Below, piece by piece: positions 27,660 to 36,759 of a stretch of DNA of 49,100 nucleotides (positions are counted from its first letter, which is position 1; every line of letters starts with the position of its first letter). The stretch comes from Acidobacteriota bacterium (GTDB taxonomy: Bacteria > Acidobacteriota > Terriglobia > Acidiferrales > UBA7541). The notes under the pieces are model-generated. The model saw nothing but the letters and a program-made list of their open reading frames with translations, searched no databases and was not told the origin of the DNA. Location of the stretch: contig JAKASX010000016.1 of assembly GCA_021818865.1 (NCBI GenBank), positions 1-49,100 of the forward strand. Reading direction: 5' to 3'. A program made the position numbers and the translations under genes.

Positions 27660-27733
27660 CGGCAGCAATAGGCCGACCCTTTGATCGTGGCCCATCATGA
27701 GTTTCCGGATGCGACAGCCGAGGCTCAAGGCGA

Positions 27734-27797
27734 GCCGTGTAATTCGCAGCGTGCGAAGACCGGTGGGATGTGGGTGCGCGGAAAGGCAGGACAGGGC
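27734..27797. repeat. Kinase 3'-flank repeat, copy 2
   Basis: Matches 23841-23905. It lies just after the stop of kinase 2 in the same relative position, marking the edge of the duplicated kinase unit. Confidence 0.65.
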
Positions 27798-27812
27798 GTC
27801 GGAGTTGGCTGG

Positions 27813-30644
27813 CTATTGCAATTTGGCATATTCGGATTTGGCTTGCTGCAAGATGGGGATGTCAGGGTCGGCGTTTCTCCAGAGCGTGAGGAAATCTTTA
27901 TAGGCGGCGCGGGCCTTGGCGGTTTCGCCTTCCATGGCGTACGCGCGACCAAGCTGTAGGTGCGCCAGTGCGCCAATGGGATCGCCGAGGACGATGCCGC
28001 GATGATCCAGGATTTTTTGGAATTGGGCCGCAGCCTCCCGGCCCCGCCCGGCGTCGAGGTACGCCTGGCCGCGCACATAGGCGGGATAGAGGCCTCCGAA
28101 CTTGGCGAAGAACGCCGTGCCCGGCATCGCGAGGTCGTAGGGAAGGGCCATTTGCAGCCGCTCGATCGCGTCCCCCGGGGCGTTCTTGGCGAGCGCGAAA
28201 AGCGCGCGCAGCGTGGGAAGATATTCGAATTGGACCGGAGTGTCTTCCGGGAATCGTTCCGCGAGATCCCTGGCGAGCGTTTGCGCGCCGGAACCGTCGC
28301 CGGCGAGCGCCAACGCAAATGCCGCGGCGTACTCCACATCGCGGCCCCTGCCCAGCTCGAGCGCCTCCCGGGCGCGCTCTTTCGCCCGATCGCGGTTTCC
28401 GCAGTGGGCTTCGCAGACCGCTTCCGCAGCCTGGTAAATGGCGACTTTTTTCTCGCGATCGCTGGTCTGTTGGGCGCGCTCGATTGTATGGCGCCAGTGG
28501 ATTCTGGCATCGCGCATCTTTCCGGAACGCGCCAGGACGAGGGCCTGGTTGTGCGACATCCAGTCCTCCGTCTCCAGATTTCCGCGGGCCCGCTCGAATT
28601 CGCGTTTCATCCCCGCTTCGTCGCCCTCGAGAAACGCGAGATAGTAACGGTTGACCAGGAAGGCGGGAAGTTCCAGTTTGCGGTCGGCGGCCCGATCGAG
28701 CGCGGCCTCGGCTTCCGCGAACCGGCCGAGGCCGAGGTTGTGGTCGAAAAGACTGACGTAGGCTAATGTGAGGTCTGGATTGAGTTGGAGGCACTGCTCG
28801 GACGCCCGGATTCCCCTCTCATACTGGCCGGTGCCCCGCGTGCCCCATCCGGACAGCAAACTCCAGGGCCTCCAATCGCCGGGATGGGCTTGCGCCCAGG
28901 ATTCGAGAGTCTCCAACTCTTTCTGCAAGTTTCCGGTTACTTGGCGGTCGTAGAGAAAGAGGATGAAGAGCCGCTCCGGGTCGCTGACGCGGTCCCGCAG
29001 CTCATAAGCTTTCTGGACGTATTCGGCCCCCAAATGGGTTTGTCCCATGTTCCAGTAATAGAAGCCCATGTCGGCTAAGGCCAAAGCGAATTGAGGATCA
29101 ATGGCGATGGCCCGCTGGAGGTGGGGGATCGCAGCAGAGAAACCGCGGGTGAACACGGCGTTACGGGCGGCGCTGTAAGCCTTCAGCGCTTCCAGCGAGG
29201 GTGTGGTCGCCTCTTCGAGCGGCGTCGAGTGCTCGCTGATGGCGGACAGTGACTCGCCGAGCCTCTCCCTGATCCGAGCGGCAAGCCCCGTGAGCGCATT
29301 CAAGACGTCTTCTTTCGTTGCCACTTGCGCTTGTTCGTAGGCGAGGATGTCTCCCGTGAGGCAGTTTCTGGCGCGTATGCATAGGACATACTGGCCTCCG
29401 AGGCTTGCGATCGAACCTTCCAGGGCGAGCGTGCCGCCGCTGCGCTCGCAAATCTCTTGCACCACCTCGGGTGTGAGCCGCGTCTCGGGCGGCCGGTTCA
29501 TCAAACGAAGCACGTGATGGACCTGTTGATCCGAGACGAGAGTCAGCAACCGCGACTGCTCCAGTTGCACGAACAAGCCCTGACGCAGGATTCCATCAAA
29601 CACCGAATCGCCGGTTTTGTTCTCGAATTCGCCTGCCACAATCTTGTGCTTCCGGGCGAGTTTCGGCGCGCGGCGAGGGGAGGATTGTTCGACGGCGCGC
29701 GGCCCGCGGCTCCCTTTAGGACCTGCCGCCAGTTCCCGCGCCAGGTCGGCGACGGATTGCCAGCGGCGCGCGGGATCCTCTTCGAGGCAGCGATTCACGA
29801 TCGTTTTCAGCTTGCGCGAGGGAACTCGCATGCGCTGGAAGGCAACTCGCTCGCCGGTCACCATCTCGTAGAGCACGCAACCGAACGAATAGATATCCGA
29901 ACGGGCATCAGCCGGCTTGCCTTCCCTTTGCTCCGGCGCCATATAGGCTGGCGTGCCCATCACCACGTGGCTGGCGGTGAGAGTCTCGTCCTGCACCGAT
30001 TTCGCCAGACCGAAATCGAGAACCTTGATGCCGGTCTTCGCGATCATGATGTTGCCGGGCTTCAGATCGCGGTGGATGATGCCCTTGCCGTGCGCCTCGG
30101 CCAGCGCGGCCAGAATCTGCGAGCAATAGAGGAGCGTCGTTTTGACGGGAAGAGGACCGCTTTTCAGGCGCGCCGCGATCGTTTCGCCTTCGACCAGCTC
30201 CATCACCAAATAATTCGGGCCGACGTCGTAAAGCGTGCAGATATTGGGGTGATTCAGCGAAGCAATCGCGCGCGCTTCACGCTCGAACCGGGCGCTGAAC
30301 TGCTCGCGAGCGGTTTTGATCGCGACGGCGCGGCCCAGTCGTGTATCTACCGCCCGGTAGACCTCGCCCATGCCGCCCTGGCCTAGTTTGCTTTCGATGC
30401 GGTAGGGCCCCAGGCTCGCGCCTGAAGCCGTTTCAGTGAGAGTCGGGTCACCGGGCAGTTGCGTCGCGTTCTGGATTGCCGGGCGATCGAGAAATTCGCC
30501 GCTGGAGCGCTCGGCGAGAAGAGATTCGACTTCGCTGCGCAGTTCGGGATCCAGTTCAGCCAACAGGGCCGCGAGTTCCTCGGCAGTCTTCCGACGAGCT
30601 GCATGGTACAGCTCTTCAATCCGCTGGAAACGCTCAGGGATCAT
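27813..30644 (-). CDS. Serine/threonine protein kinase with TPR repeats, no membrane helix (kinase 2)
   Basis: 943 residues from ATG 30644. The kinase domain has the same numbering as kinase 1 (K110, D193 in HRDLKPGN, D210 in DFGLAK, APEQREG) and is almost identical up to about residue 260. After residue 310 it diverges. Where kinase 1 has its transmembrane helix, this protein has a charged Gly/Pro/Arg-rich linker ([13 protein letters not shown]), so it should be cytoplasmic. TPR-type helical repeats fill the C-terminal 500 residues and are only moderately similar to kinase 1. The sigma gene ends 20 bp upstream, so sigma factor and kinase form one operon. Regulation of the sigma factor by the kinase is inference. 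Confidence 0.9.
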   Translation of the reverse strand: MIPERFQRIEELYHAARRKTAEELAALLAELDPELRSEVESLLAERSSGEFLDRPAIQNATQLPGDPTLTETASGASLGPYRIESKLGQGGMGEVYRAVDTRLGRAVAIKTAREQFSARFEREARAIASLNHPNICTLYDVGPNYLVMELVEGETIAARLKSGPLPVKTTLLYCSQILAALAEAHGKGIIHRDLKPGNIMIAKTGIKVLDFGLAKSVQDETLTASHVVMGTPAYMAPEQREGKPADARSDIYSFGCVLYEMVTGERVAFQRMRVPSRKLKTIVNRCLEEDPARRWQSVADLARELAAGPKGSRGPRAVEQSSPRRAPKLARKHKIVAGEFENKTGDSVFDGILRQGLFVQLEQSRLLTLVSDQQVHHVLRLMNRPPETRLTPEVVQEICERSGGTLALEGSIASLGGQYVLCIRARNCLTGDILAYEQAQVATKEDVLNALTGLAARIRERLGESLSAISEHSTPLEEATTPSLEALKAYSAARNAVFTRGFSAAIPHLQRAIAIDPQFALALADMGFYYWNMGQTHLGAEYVQKAYELRDRVSDPERLFILFLYDRQVTGNLQKELETLESWAQAHPGDWRPWSLLSGWGTRGTGQYERGIRASEQCLQLNPDLTLAYVSLFDHNLGLGRFAEAEAALDRAADRKLELPAFLVNRYYLAFLEGDEAGMKREFERARGNLETEDWMSHNQALVLARSGKMRDARIHWRHTIERAQQTSDREKKVAIYQAAEAVCEAHCGNRDRAKERAREALELGRGRDVEYAAAFALALAGDGSGAQTLARDLAERFPEDTPVQFEYLPTLRALFALAKNAPGDAIERLQMALPYDLAMPGTAFFAKFGGLYPAYVRGQAYLDAGRGREAAAQFQKILDHRGIVLGDPIGALAHLQLGRAYAMEGETAKARAAYKDFLTLWRNADPDIPILQQAKSEYAKLQ

Positions 30645-30664
30645 GCTCAGCTAGTGGGCTAATC

Positions 30665-31234
30665 CTACGCCTCCCGGCGTAGCTCCCGCAATAGCCAGGC
30701 CCTCGAGAAGTCCCAGTCGCGTCGAACCGTGCGCACGGAGGTTCCGAGAGCCGCGGCGATTTCCTCCTCGTTCAATCCGCCGAAATAGCGCAACTCGACG
30801 ACCTGAGCTTGGCGCGGGGCGATCTGGGAGAAAGCGGTGAGGGCATCGTCGAGAGCCAGAATGGAGCGGTTTCGCGCGCAGGACAGAATGGCCGATTCGT
30901 CGAGGTTCACTTTGGGAATCTGGGCGCCGCGCTTGCGCGCGCCACGAGCGCGGGCGGCGTCCACGAGGATGCGCCGCATCATTTGCGCCGCCATGGCGAA
31001 AAACTGGGCGCGCTCGTGCCATTCGACCGTGCTCACATCGATCAGGCGCAGGTAGACCTCGTGCACCAGTGCCGTGGCCTGGAGGATATTGGCCTGGCGT
31101 TCATTCCGCATGTACCGGCGCGCCATTTGGCGCAATTCGGGATAGACCTGCTCGGCCAGGCGATCGAGGGCAGCCTTGTCGCCGCCGCTCCAGGCTTTAA
31201 GCAAAGTGGTGATTTCCGTTGAGGGTGCGCCCAT
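30665..31234 (-). CDS. ECF-type RNA polymerase sigma factor (SigX6/ECF_sub group)
   Basis: 189 residues, typical length. Region 2 is around residues 25-95 (YPELRQMARRYMRNER, ATALVHEVYLRLI, FFAMAAQMMRRILVDAARAR) and region 4 around 130-185 (VELRYFGGLNEEEIAAALG, SVRTVRRDW). These are hallmarks of the sigma group common in Acidobacteria and Planctomycetes that is encoded with protein kinases rather than anti-sigma factors. It is the only intact sigma gene of four related starts in this window and is divergent from the exported gene at 31367. Its start codon lies inside the conserved leader repeat. Confidence 0.92.
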   Translation of the reverse strand: MGAPSTEITTLLKAWSGGDKAALDRLAEQVYPELRQMARRYMRNERQANILQATALVHEVYLRLIDVSTVEWHERAQFFAMAAQMMRRILVDAARARGARKRGAQIPKVNLDESAILSCARNRSILALDDALTAFSQIAPRQAQVVELRYFGGLNEEEIAAALGTSVRTVRRDWDFSRAWLLRELRREA

Positions 31235-31366
31235 GGACAGCCCCCACTCCCCGTGGGCCAGAGAACTATACCAGAGATGACCGCTTTTGCCATCCCTTTA
31301 CGCCTGTACAGGCAAGAGGGGAACAGGCTGGAACCGAAGTCTCCTCAGGGGAAAAGGAGGCACACC
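31235..31366 (+). promoter_or_regulatory. Shared leader, copy 3 (diverged after its first part)
   Basis: The first 30 bp (perfect CCCAC-TCCCC-GTGGG hairpin) match the other copies, and ATACCAGA and GACCGCTTTTG blocks follow. The second half has diverged from copies 1 and 2. It ends in SD AAAAGGAGG before the ATG at 31367. It also lies between this gene and the divergent intact sigma gene, so it must hold the sigma promoter. Confidence 0.5.
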
Positions 31367-31807
31367 ATGAGATGGATACGTTCGTTACCGATTGTCGGCC
31401 TGCTGATGCTGACCGGCGCGATGCTGGGAACGACGGCTCGCGCACAGGAAATCGATGCACACGGCACTTTCGTTCTGCCTTACCAGGTTCAGTGGCAGAA
31501 GGGTACGCTGCCGGCGGGCAAATATTCGTTCATCGTCGAGAGCGGCTCCGAGTGGAACACAAGCTTGGTTTTCGTCCGAGGTCCTCGTGGCATCCGGGGG
31601 CGCTTGATCGCCGCTCCCATATCCACCACGGATTTCTCCGGCGAGAGCTCGCTGGTCATCGACACGGTCAACGGCAAGCGCTATGTGCGCTCGCTCCGGC
31701 TCGAGCCAATGAAGATGGAGCTTGAATACTCAGTGCCGAAAGCGAAGGGCCAAAGCTTGCGCGCGGCCGTCGCCAACACTGTTCCGGTTCGCATCGTGGG
31801 CGAATGA
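31367..31807 (+). CDS. Small exported protein of unknown family
   Basis: 146 residues; the signal peptide ends in ARA before QEIDA. The mature part is beta-rich (HGTFVLPYQVQWQKGTLPAG, KYSFIVESG, SLVFVRGPRG) and lacks cysteines. The phrase LPAGKYSF recalls small acidobacterial periplasmic proteins, but no function is known. SD AAAAGGAGG at ideal spacing sets the start. It is divergent from the intact sigma gene and lies upstream of another exported gene. Confidence 0.7.
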   Translation: MRWIRSLPIVGLLMLTGAMLGTTARAQEIDAHGTFVLPYQVQWQKGTLPAGKYSFIVESGSEWNTSLVFVRGPRGIRGRLIAAPISTTDFSGESSLVIDTVNGKRYVRSLRLEPMKMELEYSVPKAKGQSLRAAVANTVPVRIVGE

Positions 31808-31994
31808 ACACAGCAAGGGCGTTTTGAAGAGAGTGAGGACGCGAGGGCCCGCTTTCGGCCCGAAGCGATTGCGGGCTCTGCCCTCACCCTTGATGCACGG
31901 CTTCCGGATTGAATGACCGGTTCGGATATCCAAGCGCTGGCTCGATTCGAGGAGGATCGGCGTACCAACAGGCTTCGAGAAGATAGGAGGGGAC

Positions 31995-32549
31995 ATGAGA
32001 CTCAGATCGCTACCTTCGGCATTGCTGGCGAGCCTTTTGGCGGCTCTGACGATTCCGTTTCTCGGGTGTGATACCGCCGGGGTCCACGCGGAACAGGCCC
32101 CGGTAATGACGTACTCGGGAAGCAATGTGGCCACGACGATCAACCTGGAGAACAACACCGTTACCGACGAGGAGCTTTTTTCGGGCGACGGCCCGCTGGG
32201 AACTTTCACGTACCGCGAGCTACACGCCGAGCTGCAAATTCCGCAGCCTTCCGACAGTTGCGCCTCCGGTCCGCATTCTCCCATTATGACCGGCGCGGGC
32301 GTATTCCGTTTCCAAGACGGAAGCCTGATGACCGTCAACGTGACCGGGGGACAAATTTGTGCGGATCTGACTACCGGAGTGAGCACGCTTTCCGAGACGT
32401 ACCAAATCACCGGCGGAACTGGGAATCTCCAAGGCGCGTCAGGCACGCTTACGCTGACCGGAACATTGAACGTGGTGCTGAAGGACGATTCCGGCAACCC
32501 CAGGCTCTCGTCGAATTCGGGAGAATTCAAGGGAACCATTTTGCAGTGA
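31995..32549 (+). CDS. Exported beta-rich protein, family shared with 27001
   Basis: 184 residues with SD GGAGGGGAC. The N-terminal signal ends in FLGC, a poor lipobox, or is cut later at VHA before EQA. It shares the ordered blocks of the 27001 protein: LGTFTYREL, GVFRFQDGSLMTVNVTGG, LSETYQ, GTGNLQ, TLNVVLKDDSGNP and GEFKGTI. It lies 187 bp after the previous exported gene; that gap shows no promoter I can defend. A broken third copy of its 3' end follows at 32691. Confidence 0.7.
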   Translation: MRLRSLPSALLASLLAALTIPFLGCDTAGVHAEQAPVMTYSGSNVATTINLENNTVTDEELFSGDGPLGTFTYRELHAELQIPQPSDSCASGPHSPIMTGAGVFRFQDGSLMTVNVTGGQICADLTTGVSTLSETYQITGGTGNLQGASGTLTLTGTLNVVLKDDSGNPRLSSNSGEFKGTILQ

Positions 32550-32591
32550 CCAGAGCGGAGAAAGGGCAAAGCGTGCATGGGCAGACTTGTC

Positions 32592-32645
32592 TCAACCGCC
32601 CCAGGCTTTGAGCAAAGTTGTGATTTCGGCAGAGGGTGCGCCCAT
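32592..32645 (-). pseudogene. ECF sigma gene start, stopped after 17 codons
   Basis: ATG 32645 opens MGAPSAEITTLLKAWGG and then TGA. The first 15 codons match the intact sigma gene almost exactly. Beyond that nothing of the gene remains. It is the fourth copy of the sigma start in the window. Confidence 0.7.
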
Positions 32646-32812
32646 GGACAGCCCCCACTCCCCGTGCACTGGACCGGACCTTTCCGGAGCGCGTCCGGCA
32701 CGCTGACGCTCACGGGGATTTTGAACGTGGTGTTGTCCGACGCCTCCGGCAACCCACACCCTTGATGAATACAGGAGAATTTCAGGGAGCAATTTCGAGG
32801 TGGCCATCGTGT
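32646..32812 (+). pseudogene. Broken leader fused to the 3' end of an exported-family gene
   Basis: The first 21 bp are the shared leader hairpin start. The sequence then jumps directly to codons for ASGTLTLTGILNVVLSDASGNP (from 32691), the C-terminal block of the 27001/31995 family, in place of the signal peptide and N-terminal half. A TGA at 32763-32765 follows; shifting one frame restores MNTGEFQGAI, the last block of the family. So this copy carries a large deletion and a frameshift. A short TLTLSG-like scrap near 32914 may be another trace (weak). Confidence 0.6.
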
Positions 32813-32944
32813 GGGCAGCGTATGTCCGCGAGAACGACAACACTGGAGACCGGTCGAGGAACGATTGGGCGTATGGCAAACCGGCCGAGGGCCGCAATCC
32901 AGGAGCGTTTGGGCCACGCTGACGCTTAGCGGGACGCGAGCGGG
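32813..32944. other. Non-coding stretch
   Basis: 132 bp between the broken cassette and the oxidase operon end. Apart from the possible TLTLSG-like scrap near 32914 nothing is recognised. Confidence 0.4.
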
Positions 32945-33265
32945 CTAGGCGCGGGAGTGGGAATGGCTTGGCAGATCGTGGCCGAGCGCGAGTTCGCGCT
33001 GCGGCGCGAAATCCTCGGCTGACGCTCCGCGCCAGGCGTGGCGACGGCGATATATGTAGACGAAGATGGCGATGAAGAGCAGAACCGGGGGAATGCCGAT
33101 CACGAGAATCGCTTTATCGAGGGCGTGGATGCCTTTCTTGTTGAGAGCGGAAGCATTGTCGTAACAGAGAATGCAGCCTTGCGCCCAGGCGGATTGACCG
33201 AAAGCCACCAGCGCCAGAAATACCGCGGCGGCTCGCGCCGCCAAAACCGGGAAACGTGCTCGCAT
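32945..33265 (-). CDS. Small exported membrane protein at the end of the oxidase operon
   Basis: 106 residues from ATG 33265 with SD GAGGCGAACC. The signal peptide ends in AWA before QGCILC; the C-x2-C at the mature N-terminus is followed by one membrane helix (ILVIGIPPVLLFIAIFVYIY) and a charged, His-rich tail. It is the last gene of the oxidase operon, 8 bp after subunit IV. The CxxC facing the periplasm and its location suggest a role in oxidase maturation, such as copper or thiol handling (inference). No family name is known to me. Confidence 0.7.
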   Translation of the reverse strand: MRARFPVLAARAAAVFLALVAFGQSAWAQGCILCYDNASALNKKGIHALDKAILVIGIPPVLLFIAIFVYIYRRRHAWRGASAEDFAPQRELALGHDLPSHSHSRA

Positions 33266-33273
33266 GGTTCGCC

Positions 33274-33597
33274 TCAACTCACGCTCATGTGCATCAGCCG
33301 GACGCTGTCCGGGTAGAGGAAAATGAGAATCATGCAGATGATGAAAACCACCACCGGCACGATCATGAGAAACAGCCCCATGCGCTCGAAGCGCAGGTGC
33401 ATGAAGTAGGAAAGAATGAAGCCCGTCTTGATCACCGAGAGCCCCATCAGGAGGGTCAGCATGATCAGAATGGCCATATCCTCGTAGGCGAGGAGGGTTT
33501 CGAGACCCGTCATCACGAGCAGGGCGACCCAGACCCATAGGAAAAGCTTGGTGGTGCCGGGAACGTGCTGTTCGATGGCTTCCGTTTTCGCGCTCAT
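33274..33597 (-). CDS. Cytochrome c oxidase subunit IV-type protein
   Basis: 107 residues with three membrane helices, including MLTLLMGLSVIKTGFILSYFMHLRFER, the signature region of prokaryotic subunit IV (CyoD/CtaF type). It is a non-catalytic subunit that helps assembly and stability of the heme-copper oxidase. It lies 21 bp after subunit III and 8 bp before the small CxxC protein. Confidence 0.85.
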   Translation of the reverse strand: MSAKTEAIEQHVPGTTKLFLWVWVALLVMTGLETLLAYEDMAILIMLTLLMGLSVIKTGFILSYFMHLRFERMGLFLMIVPVVVFIICMILIFLYPDSVRLMHMSVS

Positions 33598-33618
33598 GGC
33601 TCGGTATTCGTCCTTTGC

Positions 33619-34260
33619 CTATTTCGGCGTCACGTTGATCAGGTAGATCAACGGGAAGATGAACATCCAGACCAAGTCAACGAAGTGCCAGTAGAGGCCG
33701 CTGACCTCGACATCTTCGGCGGCGAAGCGCTTGGTGCCGAAGCCCCAGGCGATGACGCCGAGGTAGATGACGCCAATCGTCACGTGGAGCATGTGGAGGC
33801 CGGTGAGGCCGAAAAAGGCTCCGCCGAAGAGCGGACTGCCCCAGGGATTATGGAACGGCGTGACATGCTCGTTGAGGATGAGGTTGATCCATTCGCTGAT
33901 GTGGATGACGTCGAAGAGGATGCCGCCGAGCATGGTGAACAGGATGTATTTCACCGCGCGGGACCGCTCGCCCTTGTGCGCCGCGTGGACGCCGAGCACC
34001 ATGGTGAGGGAGCTGGTGAGCAGGATCACCGTCATCAGCGTCGCCTTGACGATGGCGGGATAAAATTCGAACGGGCGCGGCCAATCGGGGCTGGCGAGGC
34101 GCACGTAGGAATAACCAATCAGCAGGCAGGAAAAGGTGATCGAGTCCGACAACAGAAAAAGCCACATGCCGAGCTTCTTCTTGTTGACGGCGAGCGGAGA
34201 TGGGCCGCCGGCCCAGGTGATATTGGCAATCGGTTGCGCTTCGGCTTCGGTATGGTTCAA
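33619..34260 (-). CDS. ctaE: Cytochrome c oxidase subunit III
   Basis: 213 residues, with the heme-copper oxidase subunit III pattern: KLGMWLFLLSDSITF, GLHMLHVTIGVIYL, and the ending GLYWHFVDLVWMFIFPLIYL. Five to six membrane helices are visible. The frame starts at TTG (34260) one base after the stop of the other subunit III gene, with no ATG nearby, so translational coupling is likely. It stabilises subunit I and its proton uptake. It is more like the canonical subunit III than its upstream partner. Confidence 0.88.
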   Translation of the reverse strand: MNHTEAEAQPIANITWAGGPSPLAVNKKKLGMWLFLLSDSITFSCLLIGYSYVRLASPDWPRPFEFYPAIVKATLMTVILLTSSLTMVLGVHAAHKGERSRAVKYILFTMLGGILFDVIHISEWINLILNEHVTPFHNPWGSPLFGGAFFGLTGLHMLHVTIGVIYLGVIAWGFGTKRFAAEDVEVSGLYWHFVDLVWMFIFPLIYLINVTPK

Positions 34261-34261
34261 G

Positions 34262-34942
34262 TCACTGCCCCAGCTTCAGAAGTAGGAACAGGAAAATCCA
34301 GAGCCCGTCCAGAAAATGCCAGTAAACCGCGGCCATCTGCGTCGCCGTCGAGCGCGTGACGCGGGCGCGGTCCCAATTCCAATAGGCGATCGCGACCAGC
34401 GCGACGATGCCGCCGAGCAAGTGAATGCCGTGCGCGGCGGTGAGCACGTAGAAAAAGCTGCTCGAAGGATTCGAGGCCAGATAGACGCCGGCGTGGACGA
34501 GCTGGCGCCAGGCGATGAGCTGGCCCGCGAGGAAGAGCAGGCCGAGCGCTGTGGTCATGAACCACCAGTGGCGGAAACCCTGCTGATCGCCGCGGTTGAG
34601 CTTGCGGCGCGAGGCTTCGATGGTGAAGCTGCTGGCCAGCAGAATCGCCGTGTTGACCCAGAGAATCGGTGGGAGCGCGAAGGCGCGCCAGTCGTTCGAA
34701 AGGCCCTGGCGCACGATGAACGCGCTCACGAGCGCCATGAAAAACATCAGGATCGCGGCAAGGCCCATCGTGAGACCGGTCAGGTAGGTGCGCTGCGCCA
34801 CCGCGCCGTGCAGGTCACCCGGACCGCCGCCGCTGCCGCCGCGACCACCCCCGCCCGCCTGGAAACCGCCCGTGCCGGCGCCCGCGCCGCCAACGGCGAC
34901 CGGAACGACCGAGGGTTCCTCGATGATGGGATTGCGAGCCAT
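34262..34942 (-). CDS. Second, divergent cytochrome c oxidase subunit III-like protein
   Basis: 226 residues. A 55-residue N-terminal stretch rich in Gly, Ala and Pro precedes five or so membrane helices with subunit III features (TAAHGIHLLGGIVALVAIAYWNW, and the end AVYWHFLDGLWIFLFLLL). It lies between subunit I and the other subunit III, 19 bp after subunit I. Tandem subunit III genes occur in several acidobacterial and other oxidase operons; the fold may be split-function or redundant. The glycine-rich cytoplasmic tail is unusual. Confidence 0.82.
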   Translation of the reverse strand: MARNPIIEEPSVVPVAVGGAGAGTGGFQAGGGGRGGSGGGPGDLHGAVAQRTYLTGLTMGLAAILMFFMALVSAFIVRQGLSNDWRAFALPPILWVNTAILLASSFTIEASRRKLNRGDQQGFRHWWFMTTALGLLFLAGQLIAWRQLVHAGVYLASNPSSSFFYVLTAAHGIHLLGGIVALVAIAYWNWDRARVTRSTATQMAAVYWHFLDGLWIFLFLLLKLGQ

Positions 34943-34961
34943 CAGGATATCTCCGCGCTCC

Positions 34962-36731
34962 TCAAGATCCCGCCTCCGCCGTTTGCGCCACCTGCTCGGG
35001 CGTCAAATGTTGCGGCAGATAATCCTCGGTGTAGCCGGGAACGCTATATTCGTAAGGGCCGCGATAGACGTGCGGCGCGGCGAGAAAATTGCCGTGCGGC
35101 GGCGGCGAAGGAATGCTCCATTCGAGCGTGGTGGCGTGCCAGGGATTTTCGTCCACTTTTTCGCCGTGGCGCAGGCTCCAGAAGAAATTGAAGTAGAAGA
35201 GGAGTTGGGCGGCGCCGGTGACGAAGGCCGCGATGGTGATGAAAATATCGATCGGGGCCATGCGCGCGACGAAGCCGAGGCCGCCGGGGCTGGCGTAACG
35301 GCGCAGCGCGCCCATGATGCCCATCCAGTGCATCGGCATGAAGGTGAGATAGGCGCCGACGAACGTGAACCAGAAATGGGTCTTGCCCAGTTTTTCGCTC
35401 ATGCGCCGGCCGAACATCTTCGGAAACCAATAGTAGGTGCCGGCGAAGATGCCAAAGATGGCCGCGACGGCCATCACCAGGTGGAAGTGGGCGATGACGA
35501 AATAGGTGTCGTGCAGTGGCAGGTCAATCGAAGGCTGGGCCAGGAACAGGCCCGACAAACCGCCGGTGACGAAGAGCGAAACGAAACCGATGGCGAACAG
35601 CATCGGAGTGGTGAACTGAATCTTGCCGCCCCAGAGCGTTCCCAGCCAGTTGAACGTCTTGATGGCCGAGGGAACGCCGATGATCAGCGTGAGGAACGAA
35701 AAGGCCAGCGCGGAATAGGGGCTCATGCCGCTGACGAACATGTGATGGCCCCAAACGGTGAAGCTGAGGAAGCCGATCGCGCAGAGCGAATAGGCCATCG
35801 CTTTGTAACCGAAAATCGGCTTGCGGGAGAAATTCGAAAGGATGTGGGAGGTGATGCCCATCGCGGGAAGAATCGCGATGTAGACCTCGGGATGGCCGAA
35901 GAACCAGAAGAGATGCTCCCAAAGGAGGGGCGAACCGCCGGCGTGAGCGAGGGCGGGCTGCGTGTCGTTGAAGACGAGGCCGCCGGGAACGAAGAAGCTG
36001 GTCATCGCGAGGCGATCGAGCAGGAGAAGGATGCAGGCGGCGAGAAGAACGCCGAAGGCAAGCAGGCCGAGCACCGCGGTGACGAACCAGCCCCATACGG
36101 TGAGCGGCATGCGCATGAGCGACATCCCCGGCGCGCGCATTTCAATAGTGGTGGAAATGAAATTCAGCGCGGTGAGCAGCGAAGCGAGGCAAAACAGCCC
36201 GATGCTGATGACCCAGAGCGTTTCGCCCATGCCCTGCCCCGGCCCGGAAACCGAGCCGACGGCGGAAAGCGGCGGGTAGCTGGTCCAGCCGTTGATCGGC
36301 GCGCCGCCGGAGGTGAAGAAAGCGGAAATCAGGACGAGGAACGCGACGAGGGTGATCCAGAACGACAGCATGTTGAGCGTGGGAAACGCCATGTCGTCGG
36401 CGCCGATCTGGATGGGCAGGAAATAATTCCCGAAGCCGCTCTGGGGCGCGACGGTGAGCACGAAGAACACCATGATCGTGCCGTGCATCGTGACCAGCGC
36501 CAGATACTGCTCGGGACGCATCTGGCCGCCGAACCCGGGAATCACCAGATGTGGCCAGGCGAGGTGCGCGCGGAAAAGCCAGGAAAGCACCATGCCGACG
36601 GTGACGGCGGCGAGAGCGAGCAGCCAGTACTGAACGCCGATCACCTTGTGGTCGGTGGAAAAGATGTAGCGGCGGATGAAGCTTTTCGGAGCCTCCGAGT
36701 GGTGCGTAACGGAATGCGGTTGCGCGCTCAT
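34962..36731 (-). CDS. ctaD: Cytochrome c oxidase subunit I
   Basis: 589 residues with 12 or more membrane helices. The heme and copper ligands are visible: H in MTMHGT-type VTMHGTIMVFF (low-spin heme), WFFGHPEVYI (CuB His plus cross-linked Tyr and the D-channel Glu), HHMF (two CuB His) and HFHLVM (both hemes). The K-channel Lys is in VPSAIKTFNW. These place it in the A1-type oxidases. It reduces O2 to water and pumps protons. It is the second gene of the operon, 28 bp after subunit II. Confidence 0.95.
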   Translation of the reverse strand: MSAQPHSVTHHSEAPKSFIRRYIFSTDHKVIGVQYWLLALAAVTVGMVLSWLFRAHLAWPHLVIPGFGGQMRPEQYLALVTMHGTIMVFFVLTVAPQSGFGNYFLPIQIGADDMAFPTLNMLSFWITLVAFLVLISAFFTSGGAPINGWTSYPPLSAVGSVSGPGQGMGETLWVISIGLFCLASLLTALNFISTTIEMRAPGMSLMRMPLTVWGWFVTAVLGLLAFGVLLAACILLLLDRLAMTSFFVPGGLVFNDTQPALAHAGGSPLLWEHLFWFFGHPEVYIAILPAMGITSHILSNFSRKPIFGYKAMAYSLCAIGFLSFTVWGHHMFVSGMSPYSALAFSFLTLIIGVPSAIKTFNWLGTLWGGKIQFTTPMLFAIGFVSLFVTGGLSGLFLAQPSIDLPLHDTYFVIAHFHLVMAVAAIFGIFAGTYYWFPKMFGRRMSEKLGKTHFWFTFVGAYLTFMPMHWMGIMGALRRYASPGGLGFVARMAPIDIFITIAAFVTGAAQLLFYFNFFWSLRHGEKVDENPWHATTLEWSIPSPPPHGNFLAAPHVYRGPYEYSVPGYTEDYLPQHLTPEQVAQTAEAGS

Positions 36732-36759
36732 CGGCCGGATCCTCGGGTCACCGGGGTTC

